In this document: positions 1 through 7,613 of the stretch, piece by piece | How the letters are laid out: each line of letters begins with the position of its first letter | Numbering within the stretch: the first letter of the stretch is position 1 | NCBI GenBank assembly: GCA_904378045.1 | Contig: CAJFHC010000005.1 | Location: forward strand, 1-64,000 | DNA from: Candidatus Metalachnospira gallinarum | GTDB lineage: Bacteria > Bacillota > Clostridia > Lachnospirales > Anaerotignaceae | Length of the DNA: 64,000 nucleotides | Direction of reading: 5' to 3' | Notes under the pieces: model-generated | Database searches by the model: none | Told to the model about the DNA's origin: nothing | The model's input: the letters and a program-made list of their open reading frames with translations, nothing else | Program-made: the position numbers and the translations under genes

Positions 1-107
1 GACGCCGAAGGCGGCTTTGGCCAAAGGCCAAAGTACTGAATAGTACCGGAAAGACATCCGGACGCCGAAGGCGGCTTTGGCCAAAGGCCAAAGTACTGAC
101 CAGTACC
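1..107. repeat. Two-copy direct repeat, 60-bp period
   Basis: Bases 1-39 and 61-99 are identical and the match runs on, with two mismatches, to 47 and 107. Each unit contains the 12-base palindrome CTTTGGCCAAAG and a GTACTG-A-N-AGTAC inverted repeat, so each could fold as a small hairpin. The first unit begins at the first base of the window, so the array may extend to the left. No coding potential is apparent. With only two copies it is not a CRISPR array. Function unknown. Confidence 0.85.
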
Positions 108-122
108 CTCCCGCTCACAATG

Positions 123-144
123 GATTAGTTTTTTGACAGTCTGA
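123..144. repeat. Dispersed repeat module, copy 1
   Basis: GATTAG, a run of six T, then GACAGTCTGA. The same module with seven T occurs at 50864-50886. In both places a CCCTCCCG string lies just upstream and the start of a plus-strand gene lies downstream (274 and 50968). The repetition is visible directly. That it is the end of a dispersed intergenic repeat family is inference. Confidence 0.7.
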
Positions 145-201
145 TATTTTTATTTTCTCAATAAATTTTAACGGTATTATGCCCGTCGGCGTATATTTTT
201 G

Positions 202-230
202 TTGAATATTCGTGGATAATACTGTAAAAT
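202..230 (+). promoter_or_regulatory. Putative sigma-A promoter of the Ldh2-type gene
   Basis: TTGAAT at 202-207 and TAAAAT at 225-230 are separated by exactly 17 bases. A transcript starting near 237 would have a leader of about 37 nt carrying the GGGAGG ribosome-binding site of the gene at 274. Confidence 0.5.
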
Positions 231-273
231 GATTTTAATGTAAATTACAGTCATATTAACGGGAGGTAATATA

Positions 274-1368
274 ATGGCTTACGCAATTTTAAAATATGAA
301 GCTCTTAAAAACTTTTCACTTGCCGTCTTTGAAAAAATGGGTTATACGCCCGATGAGGCCGGAATAATTACGGACGTCCTGCTCACCAGCGACCTTTACG
401 GAATAGAGTCCCACGGAATGCAGAGGATGGTGCGATACTATAAAAGCATAAAAAACGGCCGTCTTATACTCGGCGCGCAGAAGGAAATAGTGCATGAAAC
501 CCCCATAAGCGCCGTAATCGACGGACACAACGGAACAGGACAGCTTCTCGGACACTACGCTATGTCGCTCGCCATTGAAAAAGCCAAAAAAAGCGGCATC
601 GGCATCGTAACCGTAAGAAACTCAAATCACTACGGAATAGCCGGATATTATGCCAAAATGGCCTGCAAAGAAGGGCTTATGGGCTTTTCCTGCACCAACA
701 GCGAAGCGATAATGGTGCCCACCTACAGCCGTATGGCTATGATAGGCTCAAACCCCATAGCCGTAGCTTTTCCCGCTGAGCCCTATGATTTCCTCTTTGA
801 CGCTTCAACTACCGTCGTAACAAGAGGAAAGGTCGAAGTTTACAACAAAAAAGGCGCTCCCCTGCCCGAAGGCTGGACCGTTGACGCGAACGGAAACGTG
901 GGAACCGACGCCGCCGATATACTTGCCAATATTGAGCAGAAAAAAGGCGGCGGCATACTGCCCCTTGGAGGCTCTACGGAACTTCTCGGCGGACATAAGG
1001 GCTACGGCTACGGAATGCTCGCTGAAATTTTTTCATCGATCCTCTCCCTCGGCCTTACATCAAACCATACCAATATCGGTTCTGTCGGCGGAACGTGCCA
1101 CGGATTCGCCGCCATCGACCCTTCTATTTTCGGTGATCCCGAGGAAATAAAGAAACATTTTTCGGCTTTCCTTCAGGAACTCAGGGAAGCTCCAAAAGCC
1201 GAAGGCCAGACAAGGATATATACCCACGGCGAAAAGGAAGCCGAGGCCGTTGACAGAATAATGAGAGACGGTATTCCCGTAAACGAGAATACCATAAAGG
1301 AAATGGCTCTTATCTGCGATGAATACGGCGTGGATATGGAAAAATATCTTGGAAAAATAACATATTGA
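274..1368 (+). CDS. Ldh2/malate-type NAD(P)-dependent oxidoreductase
   Basis: A 364-residue protein of the Ldh2/YlbC/malate dehydrogenase-2 family, which are homodimeric cytosolic dehydrogenases with a non-Rossmann NAD(P) fold that interconvert 2-hydroxy acids and 2-keto acids. Family marks seen are the N-terminal helical segment ending in SDLYGIESHGMQR (about 39-51), the conserved VRNSNHYGIAGYY (about 114-126, with the catalytic-type His), NPIAVAFPA (about 157-165) and GHKGYGYGMLAEI near 243-255. Length is normal. The start follows GGGAGGTAATATA. It stands alone between its own promoter and a strong terminator. Substrate cannot be read from sequence: malate, lactate, ureidoglycolate and sulfolactate enzymes share this family. 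Confidence 0.85.
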   Translation: MAYAILKYEALKNFSLAVFEKMGYTPDEAGIITDVLLTSDLYGIESHGMQRMVRYYKSIKNGRLILGAQKEIVHETPISAVIDGHNGTGQLLGHYAMSLAIEKAKKSGIGIVTVRNSNHYGIAGYYAKMACKEGLMGFSCTNSEAIMVPTYSRMAMIGSNPIAVAFPAEPYDFLFDASTTVVTRGKVEVYNKKGAPLPEGWTVDANGNVGTDAADILANIEQKKGGGILPLGGSTELLGGHKGYGYGMLAEIFSSILSLGLTSNHTNIGSVGGTCHGFAAIDPSIFGDPEEIKKHFSAFLQELREAPKAEGQTRIYTHGEKEAEAVDRIMRDGIPVNENTIKEMALICDEYGVDMEKYLGKITY

Positions 1369-1387
1369 AAATCATAAATCATTTTTA

Positions 1388-1427
1388 CCCCGTGCCGAAC
1401 GACGAGCGGCACGGGGATCTTTTTTTG
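1388..1427 (+). terminator. Intrinsic terminator after the Ldh2-type gene
   Basis: CCCCGTGCCG (1388-1397) pairs perfectly with CGGCACGGGG (1407-1416), leaving a 9-base loop, followed by ATC and eight T. It ends the single-gene plus-strand unit 20 bases after its stop. Confidence 0.9.
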
Positions 1428-1437
1428 CGTCAAAGGC

Positions 1438-2163
1438 CTACATATCCCGCTTTTTTATTATTAGTGAGCTTGCCGCCGTGAAAACGGCTGTATATATAAC
1501 GCATATGATTACAAAGGCTGCATATCCGCTTTCCATAAGCTCCTGCGGGGCGTTGGAATTCATGCCGTAAGCCATAAGGGAATACGGCCATATATGGCCG
1601 AGGTCTTTCGCGAGAAACACAAGACCGGACAGTCCTCCCGCAAGGGATATGCCTACGGGCAGGGCGAAGCTTTTTATATACAGGGATATAAAAAGCTGGA
1701 CGGCGCACATAACCGTTCCTCCGAGCGTGCCAAAGACGCACCACAATATTATTTTATCCATAGGAGGATTGCCGGAAATACCGGACATCCTGCCGCTTAT
1801 CACAAAAAGCGCTCCTATCCAAATCTCGCTTAGAAGCACCATAAGCGACGATATTATCAGTTTTGACAGGAACACGTCCATCCTTTTCTGCGGCAGAGCA
1901 AGGGTCTTGTTCCAATTTCTGTTGACTTCTTCCTCATGCATAATATAAGAACAGTATACGCCTATCATTATCGGAAGAAAAAAGTAGCATGTGAACAGCG
2001 TATGCTGTGTCCAGAGGGAATACCATCCGCTTGTAAGCAGCTCCAGATTTCCCAGGTAATTTATTGTTCCCAGCGCCGCCGGCACTATCGGCATTATCAG
2101 AAACGCCAGCCATACAGGCGATCTTTTTAGTTTCATTCTTTCGGCTTTAAGAGTCCTTATCAT
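1438..2163 (-). CDS. ABC-2-type permease, lantibiotic-immunity family (LanG-like)
   Basis: A 241-residue integral membrane protein with about six hydrophobic segments (starting near residues 18, 52, 100, 134, 167 and 212). It begins with IRTLKAERMKLKRSP, the opening typical of MutG/SpaG/NisG permeases of lantibiotic-protection transporters. It is the last gene of a three-gene unit (ATPase, permease, permease), three bases after its partner permease. The start follows AGGAGGTCTGAAAT. LanFEG exporters move lantibiotics off the membrane. That this one does so here is inferred from family and gene order. No lantibiotic precursor or modification gene is nearby. Confidence 0.75.
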   Translation of the reverse strand: MIRTLKAERMKLKRSPVWLAFLIMPIVPAALGTINYLGNLELLTSGWYSLWTQHTLFTCYFFLPIMIGVYCSYIMHEEEVNRNWNKTLALPQKRMDVFLSKLIISSLMVLLSEIWIGALFVISGRMSGISGNPPMDKIILWCVFGTLGGTVMCAVQLFISLYIKSFALPVGISLAGGLSGLVFLAKDLGHIWPYSLMAYGMNSNAPQELMESGYAAFVIICVIYTAVFTAASSLIIKKRDM

Positions 2164-2166
2164 ATT

Positions 2167-2940
2167 TCAGACCTCCTTTTTTACAAAAACGTATTTACCA
2201 ACGGCATATATCGCCGCTCCGCTAAAAAACACAGCCGCTAAAAACAGGCCGTCTATGGGCATGGTCTCAAAATAGGCGTATTGGAAACGGGTTTCCTTGT
2301 TCCATCCGTACAGTCCCACGAGCTGCAAAGCCCCGTACCATCCCCATATCAGCATTTTCCGCAAAATCGGAATATTCGGAAGAAACAGCGAAAAAATGCC
2401 GGCGAACTCGCCTATCACCCCGGAAAAAAACGCGGCCGCCTGATTCCTGAACACAAGGGAAAGGGTGTGCTGAAAAATATATATGACCGCCGTTGGCACA
2501 AGTGTAAAAATAATTGTCAGAGCGTACAGCTTCGCCGGAAACGGCCCTTTGTATCCGATAATGAATCCGTAGGCGATTATCACCGCCCATATAATAATAT
2601 CGCACAGTATTACGACCGCCAGTCCATAAACCAGCTTCGCGTCGTATACGGCGGCTTTTTTCTCCATGGCGCAAAGAGCCTTCAGCATATGTCCCCGGTG
2701 CTCCGCTCCGCAAAGTCTTGAAGCCACTACCATTGACATCAACGGAAGGAATATGGCGTTTACAAGCGGAAGCTGATAAAGGTTCATATACCATCCGAGA
2801 CGTATCGTGTCCTCCGTAACCTGCCCGGTAAACAAAAACCAGCATAAAAAAATACCACTCAATACAAGAGCCGATGTAAATATCCAAAGGCCCCTTGCCT
2901 TCATACGCTCGCATTTAAGCAGCTTGATAAACCGTCTCAC
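2167..2940 (-). CDS. ABC-2-type permease, lantibiotic-immunity family (LanE-like)
   Basis: A 257-residue membrane protein with about six hydrophobic helices and the MutE/EpiE-type beginning RRFIKLLKCERMKARG. It starts with GTG after a GGGGGAGGGAAG ribosome-binding site, and its GTGA overlaps the stop of the ATPase gene by 4 bases, a sign of translational coupling. With the neighbouring permease it would form the membrane pore of a LanFEG-type exporter. It has no signal peptide and no nucleotide-binding domain. Specific substrate unknown. Confidence 0.75.
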   Translation of the reverse strand: MRRFIKLLKCERMKARGLWIFTSALVLSGIFLCWFLFTGQVTEDTIRLGWYMNLYQLPLVNAIFLPLMSMVVASRLCGAEHRGHMLKALCAMEKKAAVYDAKLVYGLAVVILCDIIIWAVIIAYGFIIGYKGPFPAKLYALTIIFTLVPTAVIYIFQHTLSLVFRNQAAAFFSGVIGEFAGIFSLFLPNIPILRKMLIWGWYGALQLVGLYGWNKETRFQYAYFETMPIDGLFLAAVFFSGAAIYAVGKYVFVKKEV

Positions 2941-3734
2941 AGGCTTCCCTCCCCCGCTGTCAAACTGAGGAATATTTCCTCCAATGTTTTGCTTTCATCC
3001 ATTTTGTGCAGATCTGAAAGCGTCCCCTCATACATCAGCCTTCCTCCGGCTATTATTCCCACATTGTCGGCAAGCTGGTCTATCTCCGAGAGAAGATGAC
3101 TCGAAATTATGACAGTCATCCCGTATTCTTCCGGCAGAGAACGAATAAGCTCCCTCATCTCGTGGATTCCCGCCGGATCAAGGCCGTTGGTCGGCTCGTC
3201 AAGTATGAGCAGTTCAGGGAAGGAAAGCAGGGCCGACGCCAGGCCGAGCCTTTGCTTCATACCGAGAGAAAAGGCTGACACCCGCTTGCCCTTCTGCTTA
3301 TCCAGCCTGACTATCTTTAATACTTTGTCTATGTTTTCCTTCGGCACCTCAAGTATCGTCCGGCATATTTCCAAGTTTTCCTCCGCGGTCAGATGGCCGT
3401 AATATGAAGGCGATTCTATAAGGGAACCTATATCCCTTAATATTTCCGTTCGGTTTTTGTCCGTCACTTCCCTTCCAAATATCTCTGCCCTGCCCTCCGT
3501 CGGTCTGACAAGTCCCAAAAGCATTTTTAGAGTAGTTGATTTGCCCGCTCCGTTGGGGCCAAGAAAACCGTAAATGCTTTTTTCTTTTACGTTCATATTC
3601 AGCCCTTCCACAGCTGTAAAATTTTTGTATCGTTTTGTCAGTCCGACGGTTTTTACTATAGTTGACCCGCTTCGGCTTTTTCCTCCCGTTTTAAGAGAAT
3701 TAATTTGTTTTATCGCTTTGCCTGACCTGTCCAT
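2937..3734 (-). CDS. ABC transporter ATP-binding protein, bacitracin/lantibiotic type (LanF-like)
   Basis: ATPase of the three-gene exporter. Seen in order: Walker A GPNGAGKST, the signature motif SAFSLGMKQRLGLASAL, Walker B LLILDEPTNGLD and the H-loop IISSHLLSE, all typical of the BcrA/MutF group. I place the start at the ATG at 3734 because AGAGGT lies six bases before it; the longest frame adds six residues from 3752 without a ribosome-binding site. The first ~25 residues are basic and precede the usual TVGLTKRY start of the fold. Divergent from the response regulator gene, with a direct-repeat array between them. Confidence 0.85.
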   Translation of the reverse strand: MDRSGKAIKQINSLKTGGKSRSGSTIVKTVGLTKRYKNFTAVEGLNMNVKEKSIYGFLGPNGAGKSTTLKMLLGLVRPTEGRAEIFGREVTDKNRTEILRDIGSLIESPSYYGHLTAEENLEICRTILEVPKENIDKVLKIVRLDKQKGKRVSAFSLGMKQRLGLASALLSFPELLILDEPTNGLDPAGIHEMRELIRSLPEEYGMTVIISSHLLSEIDQLADNVGIIAGGRLMYEGTLSDLHKMDESKTLEEIFLSLTAGEGSL

Positions 3735-3806
3735 TTTCATACCTCTTTTCATTTTATTTTTATATTTTAATGACTCTTACAATATAGCAGGCCGTCATTT
3801 CATAAA

Positions 3807-3834
3807 GCTTAACGGCGCCTTAAGCGAACCTTAA
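3807..3834 (-). promoter_or_regulatory. Three TTAAGS direct repeats at 11-bp period (candidate response-regulator site)
   Basis: Read on the minus strand, TTAAGG, TTAAGG and TTAAGC occur at 3834-3829, 3823-3818 and 3812-3807, each exactly 11 bases apart. A TATATT -10-like box lies 20 bases beyond the last repeat, with no good -35 box. OmpR-family regulators, including those of lantibiotic and bacitracin systems, bind helical-phase direct repeats near position -35. Inference: the adjacent response regulator activates the ABC operon from here. Confidence 0.6.
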
Positions 3835-3882
3835 ATTAGTATTTTGCCACCGTTGTTTTGATATTTGTTGTTCGGGATATGA

Positions 3883-3888
3883 TATAAT
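3883..3888 (+). promoter_or_regulatory. Putative -10 box of the two-component operon
   Basis: A perfect TATAAT. The only -35-like match, TTGATA at 3858-3863, is 19 bases away, so the promoter is either weak or activator-dependent. A start near 3895 would exclude the GTG at 3896 as the response regulator start and supports the ATG at 3929. Confidence 0.4.
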
Positions 3889-3928
3889 CAAATCGGTGAT
3901 AAAAATGGATATGAAAAAGGATATACGA

Positions 3929-4633
3929 ATGGATGAAATGAAAAACAAGCGAATACTTATCGTTGACGATGAATACGAACTGCTGAATATGATAAAAGAA
4001 ATGCTTTTAAACGAAGGTTTTTTCAACATTCTCGGGGCGCTGAACTGCAAGGAGGCGCTGAAAGCGGCTCAAAATCAGAATATAGCTCTGTGCGTTTTGG
4101 ACGTGAACCTTCCCGACGGAGACGGATTTTCCCTTTATGAAAGGCTGAGAGAGTTTACAAAGGCTCCGGTAATCTTTTTAAGCGCCCGCTCAGAGGCGGA
4201 TGACAGACTGCGGGGTCTTGGACTTGGGGCGGACGATTATATTGTAAAGCCGTTTCTCGCCCGGGAACTCATACTTAGAATAGAGGCAGTCCTGCGAAGA
4301 ACATATATGAAGGCTGAGACGATTTCGGTCTTTACCCTCTCAGGCGTAAAGGCCGACCTTGAAAATGCTCAGGTTATCAAAGACGGGAAAGTTTCTCCTC
4401 TTACGCCAAAGGAATTTATAATATTAAAAAAGCTCTATGAAAACAGGAACCGCATCGTTACCTTCGACTCTCTTTGTATGGCGGCCTGGGGCGAAGGATA
4501 TTATGGATGCGAAAACACTCTGATGGTGCATATCAGGCGGATAAGGGAAAAAATAGAGCTTGACCCTTCAAAACCAAAGCATTTGCTGACGGTAAAAGGG
4601 CTGGGCTACAGGCTGGTGACGGATGATGAATAA
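3929..4633 (+). CDS. OmpR/PhoB-family response regulator
   Basis: Two-domain transcription regulator. The receiver domain (RILIVDDE at the start, phospho-acceptor Asp in LCVLDVNLPDGDG, Lys in DDYIVKPF) is followed by a winged-helix DNA-binding domain ending in LLTVKGLGYRLV. The ATG at 3929 is chosen because AAAAGG sits eight bases before it; in-frame GTG/ATG codons at 3896, 3905 and 3911 lack a ribosome-binding site. Its stop overlaps the kinase start (4623), so the pair is co-translated. It probably controls the divergent exporter genes through the 11-bp repeats at 3807-3834. The trigger is not known. Confidence 0.9.
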   Translation: MDEMKNKRILIVDDEYELLNMIKEMLLNEGFFNILGALNCKEALKAAQNQNIALCVLDVNLPDGDGFSLYERLREFTKAPVIFLSARSEADDRLRGLGLGADDYIVKPFLARELILRIEAVLRRTYMKAETISVFTLSGVKADLENAQVIKDGKVSPLTPKEFIILKKLYENRNRIVTFDSLCMAAWGEGYYGCENTLMVHIRRIREKIELDPSKPKHLLTVKGLGYRLVTDDE

Positions 4634-5972
4634 AACAGCGCTTAAAATATTTTTAAGTTTCATTTTTCTCGCGGCGGCTACAGCCATCATAATGCTTTTA
4701 ATAAACTGCGTTGGATTAGCCCTTTTATTAAGCGACAAAAACGATATATATTCTAACAGCCAAAGATATATATTAGACCAGATAAGCGAAAATATGACCG
4801 TGTCCGAGGACGGTCTTATGCTTTCCGACAGAAGCGTGCTTCCGGAGGAAAATTGGGCCATGGTTATCGATGCCGAAGGGGATGTCATTTGGGAGCTTAA
4901 CAGGCCGGATGACGTGCCGGTCAGCTATTCCATAAACGACATCGCGAGAATGACCAGATGGTTCCTGAACGACTATCCTGTATTCGTCCGTACCGAGGAT
5001 TACGGGCTGCTTGTTCTTGGAGCTCCGAAGGACTCCATGGGCAAGTTCCAGATCAGGTACTCGATGGAATGGTTTGAGTCCTTTCCGGAGAGAGCCCTGT
5101 CGGTGGTGGCGGTCAACCTGATCCTTTCGACCGTCCTTGCCGTCATACTCGGATGGTCGTTATATAAAAGGCTTAAGGATATTACGGCCGGACTTGCCTG
5201 TCTGAGAATGGAAAAACGAGTAAATCTGGCCGAAAAAGGATTGTCCCGTGACATATCAATGAGCATAAATGAAATCTCCCGTGGAATAGAGAGAAAAAAT
5301 GAGGCTCTGCTTGAGCGGGACAGCGCGAGGGCCAACTGGATTGCGGGAATATCCCACGACATAAGGACTCCCCTTTCGGTGGTAATGGGATATTCCGAGG
5401 AAATCGCCTCATCCAATGAAGTCCCGGAAAAATACAGAAAAAAAGCCGCGCTCATTACCGAGCGAAGCGTAAAGATTAAAAAGCTGATAGAGGATCTGAA
5501 TCTCATATCATCGCTTGAGTATGATATGCAGCCGGCTAAAAAACGGCCTGTCAGGCTTTGCCCTCTGCTCAGGCTTGTTGTGAGCGAAATTCTGGACAAC
5601 GGCCCCGGCGCCGGCTTTACTGTCAATTTAAACCTGACCTGCGAGAGAGCCGTTGTCTCAGGGGATGAGGCGCTTTTGGAAAGAGCCTTCTTCAATATAA
5701 TAAACAACGCCATTGTTCACAATCCGGACGGCTGTGACATAACCATAGACGAATACGCCCAAAACGGCCGCATATACGTCCGTGTGAAAGACAACGGAAA
5801 GGGTCTTGACGGCGATATTATAAAAAACATCGGCGAAATGCCGAGATCCTCCCACGGCCTTGGCCTTCCCATGGCGTTCCGCATAATAAAAGTCCACGGA
5901 GGTAAAATGGAGCTGAAAAACGACAGCGGCCTTACTGTTTTGATCGAGCTCACCGGCTCAGGATTTTCATAA
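4623..5972 (+). CDS. Membrane sensor histidine kinase
   Basis: A 449-residue kinase. Transmembrane helices lie near 8-36 and 158-180, with about 120 residues outside the membrane between them, then a HAMP-like linker, a dimerisation domain with phospho-acceptor His245 in WIAGISHDIRTPL, and an ATPase domain with an N-box (FFNIINNAIVHNPD), a DNGKGL motif and a final G-box (SSHGLGLPMAF). This extracellular loop is longer than in the BceS intramembrane-sensing kinases and is closer to the NisK/SpaK layout. Its 3-prime end overlaps the convergent Cys-rich gene by 23 bases. Role with the LanFEG-like exporter is inferred from context. Confidence 0.9.
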   Translation: MMNKTALKIFLSFIFLAAATAIIMLLINCVGLALLLSDKNDIYSNSQRYILDQISENMTVSEDGLMLSDRSVLPEENWAMVIDAEGDVIWELNRPDDVPVSYSINDIARMTRWFLNDYPVFVRTEDYGLLVLGAPKDSMGKFQIRYSMEWFESFPERALSVVAVNLILSTVLAVILGWSLYKRLKDITAGLACLRMEKRVNLAEKGLSRDISMSINEISRGIERKNEALLERDSARANWIAGISHDIRTPLSVVMGYSEEIASSNEVPEKYRKKAALITERSVKIKKLIEDLNLISSLEYDMQPAKKRPVRLCPLLRLVVSEILDNGPGAGFTVNLNLTCERAVVSGDEALLERAFFNIINNAIVHNPDGCDITIDEYAQNGRIYVRVKDNGKGLDGDIIKNIGEMPRSSHGLGLPMAFRIIKVHGGKMELKNDSGLTVLIELTGSGFS

Positions 5973-6192
5973 TAAGTTCATAGTTTTCCGGCCTGTGGGG
6001 AAAAACGCAGTCGGAGCACACTTTTACGTTTTTTCCGTTTATCTCCTTGTACCAAGGGTTCCCCGGGCAGTTTTCCATTTGGTAAAGCGGACAGAAACAA
6101 AAAAGACAGTTGATCTCCTCGATTCCCCTGTGGCATGGATAATACTCGCAGGAGCGGTTCTCGAAAAATCGGTATGAATCCGGCGTAGACAT
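5950..6192 (-). CDS. Cysteine-rich small-domain protein, cobalamin-locus associated
   Basis: An 80-residue protein with nine cysteines. The clusters CEYYPCH, CLFCFCPLY, CPGNP and CSDCVFPH fit the Cys-rich small domain family that recurs at the end of anaerobic cobalamin operons; the spacing suggests a bound metal or Fe-S cluster. No enzymatic role is established that I know of. The start follows a strong GGAGGACTGTTC. It is the last gene of the cobalamin operon, separated from cbiA by 74 bases with a hairpin between, and its 3-prime end overlaps the convergent kinase gene. A role in cobalt handling is speculative. Confidence 0.75.
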   Translation of the reverse strand: MSTPDSYRFFENRSCEYYPCHRGIEEINCLFCFCPLYQMENCPGNPWYKEINGKNVKVCSDCVFPHRPENYELIMKILSR

Positions 6193-6220
6193 GAACAGTC
6201 CTCCTTTAAAATCTTTTAAT

Positions 6221-6265
6221 GCCGGAGCGAGGCTGTGATGTTTTAATCATCCTTTCCGCTCCGGC
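6221..6265 (-). terminator. Hairpin between cbiA and the Cys-rich gene, weak terminator or processing site
   Basis: GCCGGAGCG and CGCTCCGGC form a perfect 9-bp stem around a 27-base loop. On the minus strand it is followed by ATTAAAAGATTTT, a poor U-tract. It may partly terminate or protect the long cobalamin transcript; read-through to the last gene is likely because that gene has no obvious promoter of its own. Confidence 0.4.
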
Positions 6266-6266
6266 T

Positions 6267-7613
6267 TTATTTTAAACTTCTTACAAAATTTTCGGCGAAT
6301 GCCGGATTAGACGGATAGTATAGATGCGGAAACCCAAGCCAGCGTCCGTTTCCCGAGTTTACGCAGGGGTACGTTCTGCCGCTTGCCGGTTTAACGGCGA
6401 TACAGTCGCCGCCGTTAAAATCGCTGTCAAAATAGTGAAATTCATGTCCCTTTATCCTTCCTCCGGGAGGCAGAAATCGGCTGATTTTTTCTTTAAGCTC
6501 CACATATCCAAACCGCACGAGCCTGCCTGTATAACGGCAGGTGCCGGGCAGGACGCCGGCCATCGGAAAGATTTTCCCTTCGTATTCCAGCGACGAGTGA
6601 AGGTACATAAATCCTCCGCATTCGGCCGCCATGGGAAGATACTCTGCCGCCGCTTTTCTAACGCTGTCGGCGGTCTTTTTATTCCTTCCGAGCTCCTCGG
6701 CATAGATCTCTGGATAGCCGCCGCCAAGGAGCAGTCCGCGGCATCCCTTTGGCAGAGGCTCGTTTGCGAGAGGGGAAAAATATTCTATCCTCGCTCCGAA
6801 GTCCTCCAAAATCCTCAGATTATCCTCGTAATAGAAACAGAACGCCTCGTCTCTCGCCACGGCCAGGATCGGGCGGCTGTCCGTGACCGGCTCGATGGTT
6901 TTCCGGTAAAAAGACTTTCCAATGGGCTGAGCTTCCATAGCCGCGCGCTTTATGGCATCAATGTCCACGGTACGTTTTATAATATCCGCCATAGCTTTTA
7001 TTTTTCGCCTTATATCTTCGGTCTCAGCCGGTAAAACAAGACCCAAATGCCGGCTTTCAAGATTAAAAACCGGATCTTCGGGTATATAGCCCATGGCCTT
7101 TACGCCAAGTTCTTCCTCTATGACGGGCTTTAAAACGCCGTACATTCCCGATGTCGTTCTGTTAAGCACAACGCCCTTTATAAGCCTGTCCGTGTCATAT
7201 TTGAGGAATCCGGCCAGCAGAGCCGCAACGGAACGGGCGGCTCCCTTCGCGTCCGCCACAAGTATCACCGGCGTTTTTGTCACCTTAGCCAGATGATAGG
7301 AGGATCCTTCTTCCCTCGTTCCTCCGAGGCCGTCATAAAGCCCCATTACCCCCTCCATTACGCTCAGCTTTCCCTGTCCGTCCCTGAGAAACAGCTCTAA
7401 AGTCGTATCTTCGTCCGTAAAAAAAGTGTCCAGATTTTTTGACGGCACGCCGATAACATTCCTGTGGAACATGGGATCAATGTAGTCCGGGCCGCATTTA
7501 AAGGCTGTCGGACGTTCTCCCGAATCCTTAAGCACAGACAAAACGGAGCAGGTAAATATGGTTTTGCCGCTGCCGCTTTTGGGGGCGGCTATCATAACTC
7601 GGTCAGCTCTCAT
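6267..7613 (-). CDS. cbiA: Cobyrinate a,c-diamide synthase (CbiA/CobB)
   Basis: ATP- and glutamine-dependent amidation of cobyrinate at side chains a and c. Seen: an N-terminal dethiobiotin-synthetase-like domain with P-loop APKSGSGKT, EGVMGLYDG, and a C-terminal glutamine amidotransferase domain with GLLLGGGYPEIYAEEL, the nucleophile in AAECGGFMYL and a final FPHLYYPSN. I start at the ATG at 7613 (MRADRVMIAAP), nine bases after GGAAGG; the longer frame from 7730 would add 39 residues lying inside the upstream gene. It overlaps the end of cbiJET by 11 bases. Length (448 residues) is typical. Confidence 0.93.
   Translation of the reverse strand: MRADRVMIAAPKSGSGKTIFTCSVLSVLKDSGERPTAFKCGPDYIDPMFHRNVIGVPSKNLDTFFTDEDTTLELFLRDGQGKLSVMEGVMGLYDGLGGTREEGSSYHLAKVTKTPVILVADAKGAARSVAALLAGFLKYDTDRLIKGVVLNRTTSGMYGVLKPVIEEELGVKAMGYIPEDPVFNLESRHLGLVLPAETEDIRRKIKAMADIIKRTVDIDAIKRAAMEAQPIGKSFYRKTIEPVTDSRPILAVARDEAFCFYYEDNLRILEDFGARIEYFSPLANEPLPKGCRGLLLGGGYPEIYAEELGRNKKTADSVRKAAAEYLPMAAECGGFMYLHSSLEYEGKIFPMAGVLPGTCRYTGRLVRFGYVELKEKISRFLPPGGRIKGHEFHYFDSDFNGGDCIAVKPASGRTYPCVNSGNGRWLGFPHLYYPSNPAFAENFVRSLK

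Noticed and set aside
1-107. CRISPR array
   Set aside because: Only two units, no unique spacers, and internal palindromes unlike CRISPR repeats; no cas genes.
3735-3895. Short bacteriocin precursor gene in the intergenic region
   Set aside because: No frame with a ribosome-binding site; the region is taken up by the repeats and promoters.
5000-5713. 237-codon minus-strand frame
   Set aside because: Antisense to the histidine kinase with all kinase motifs.
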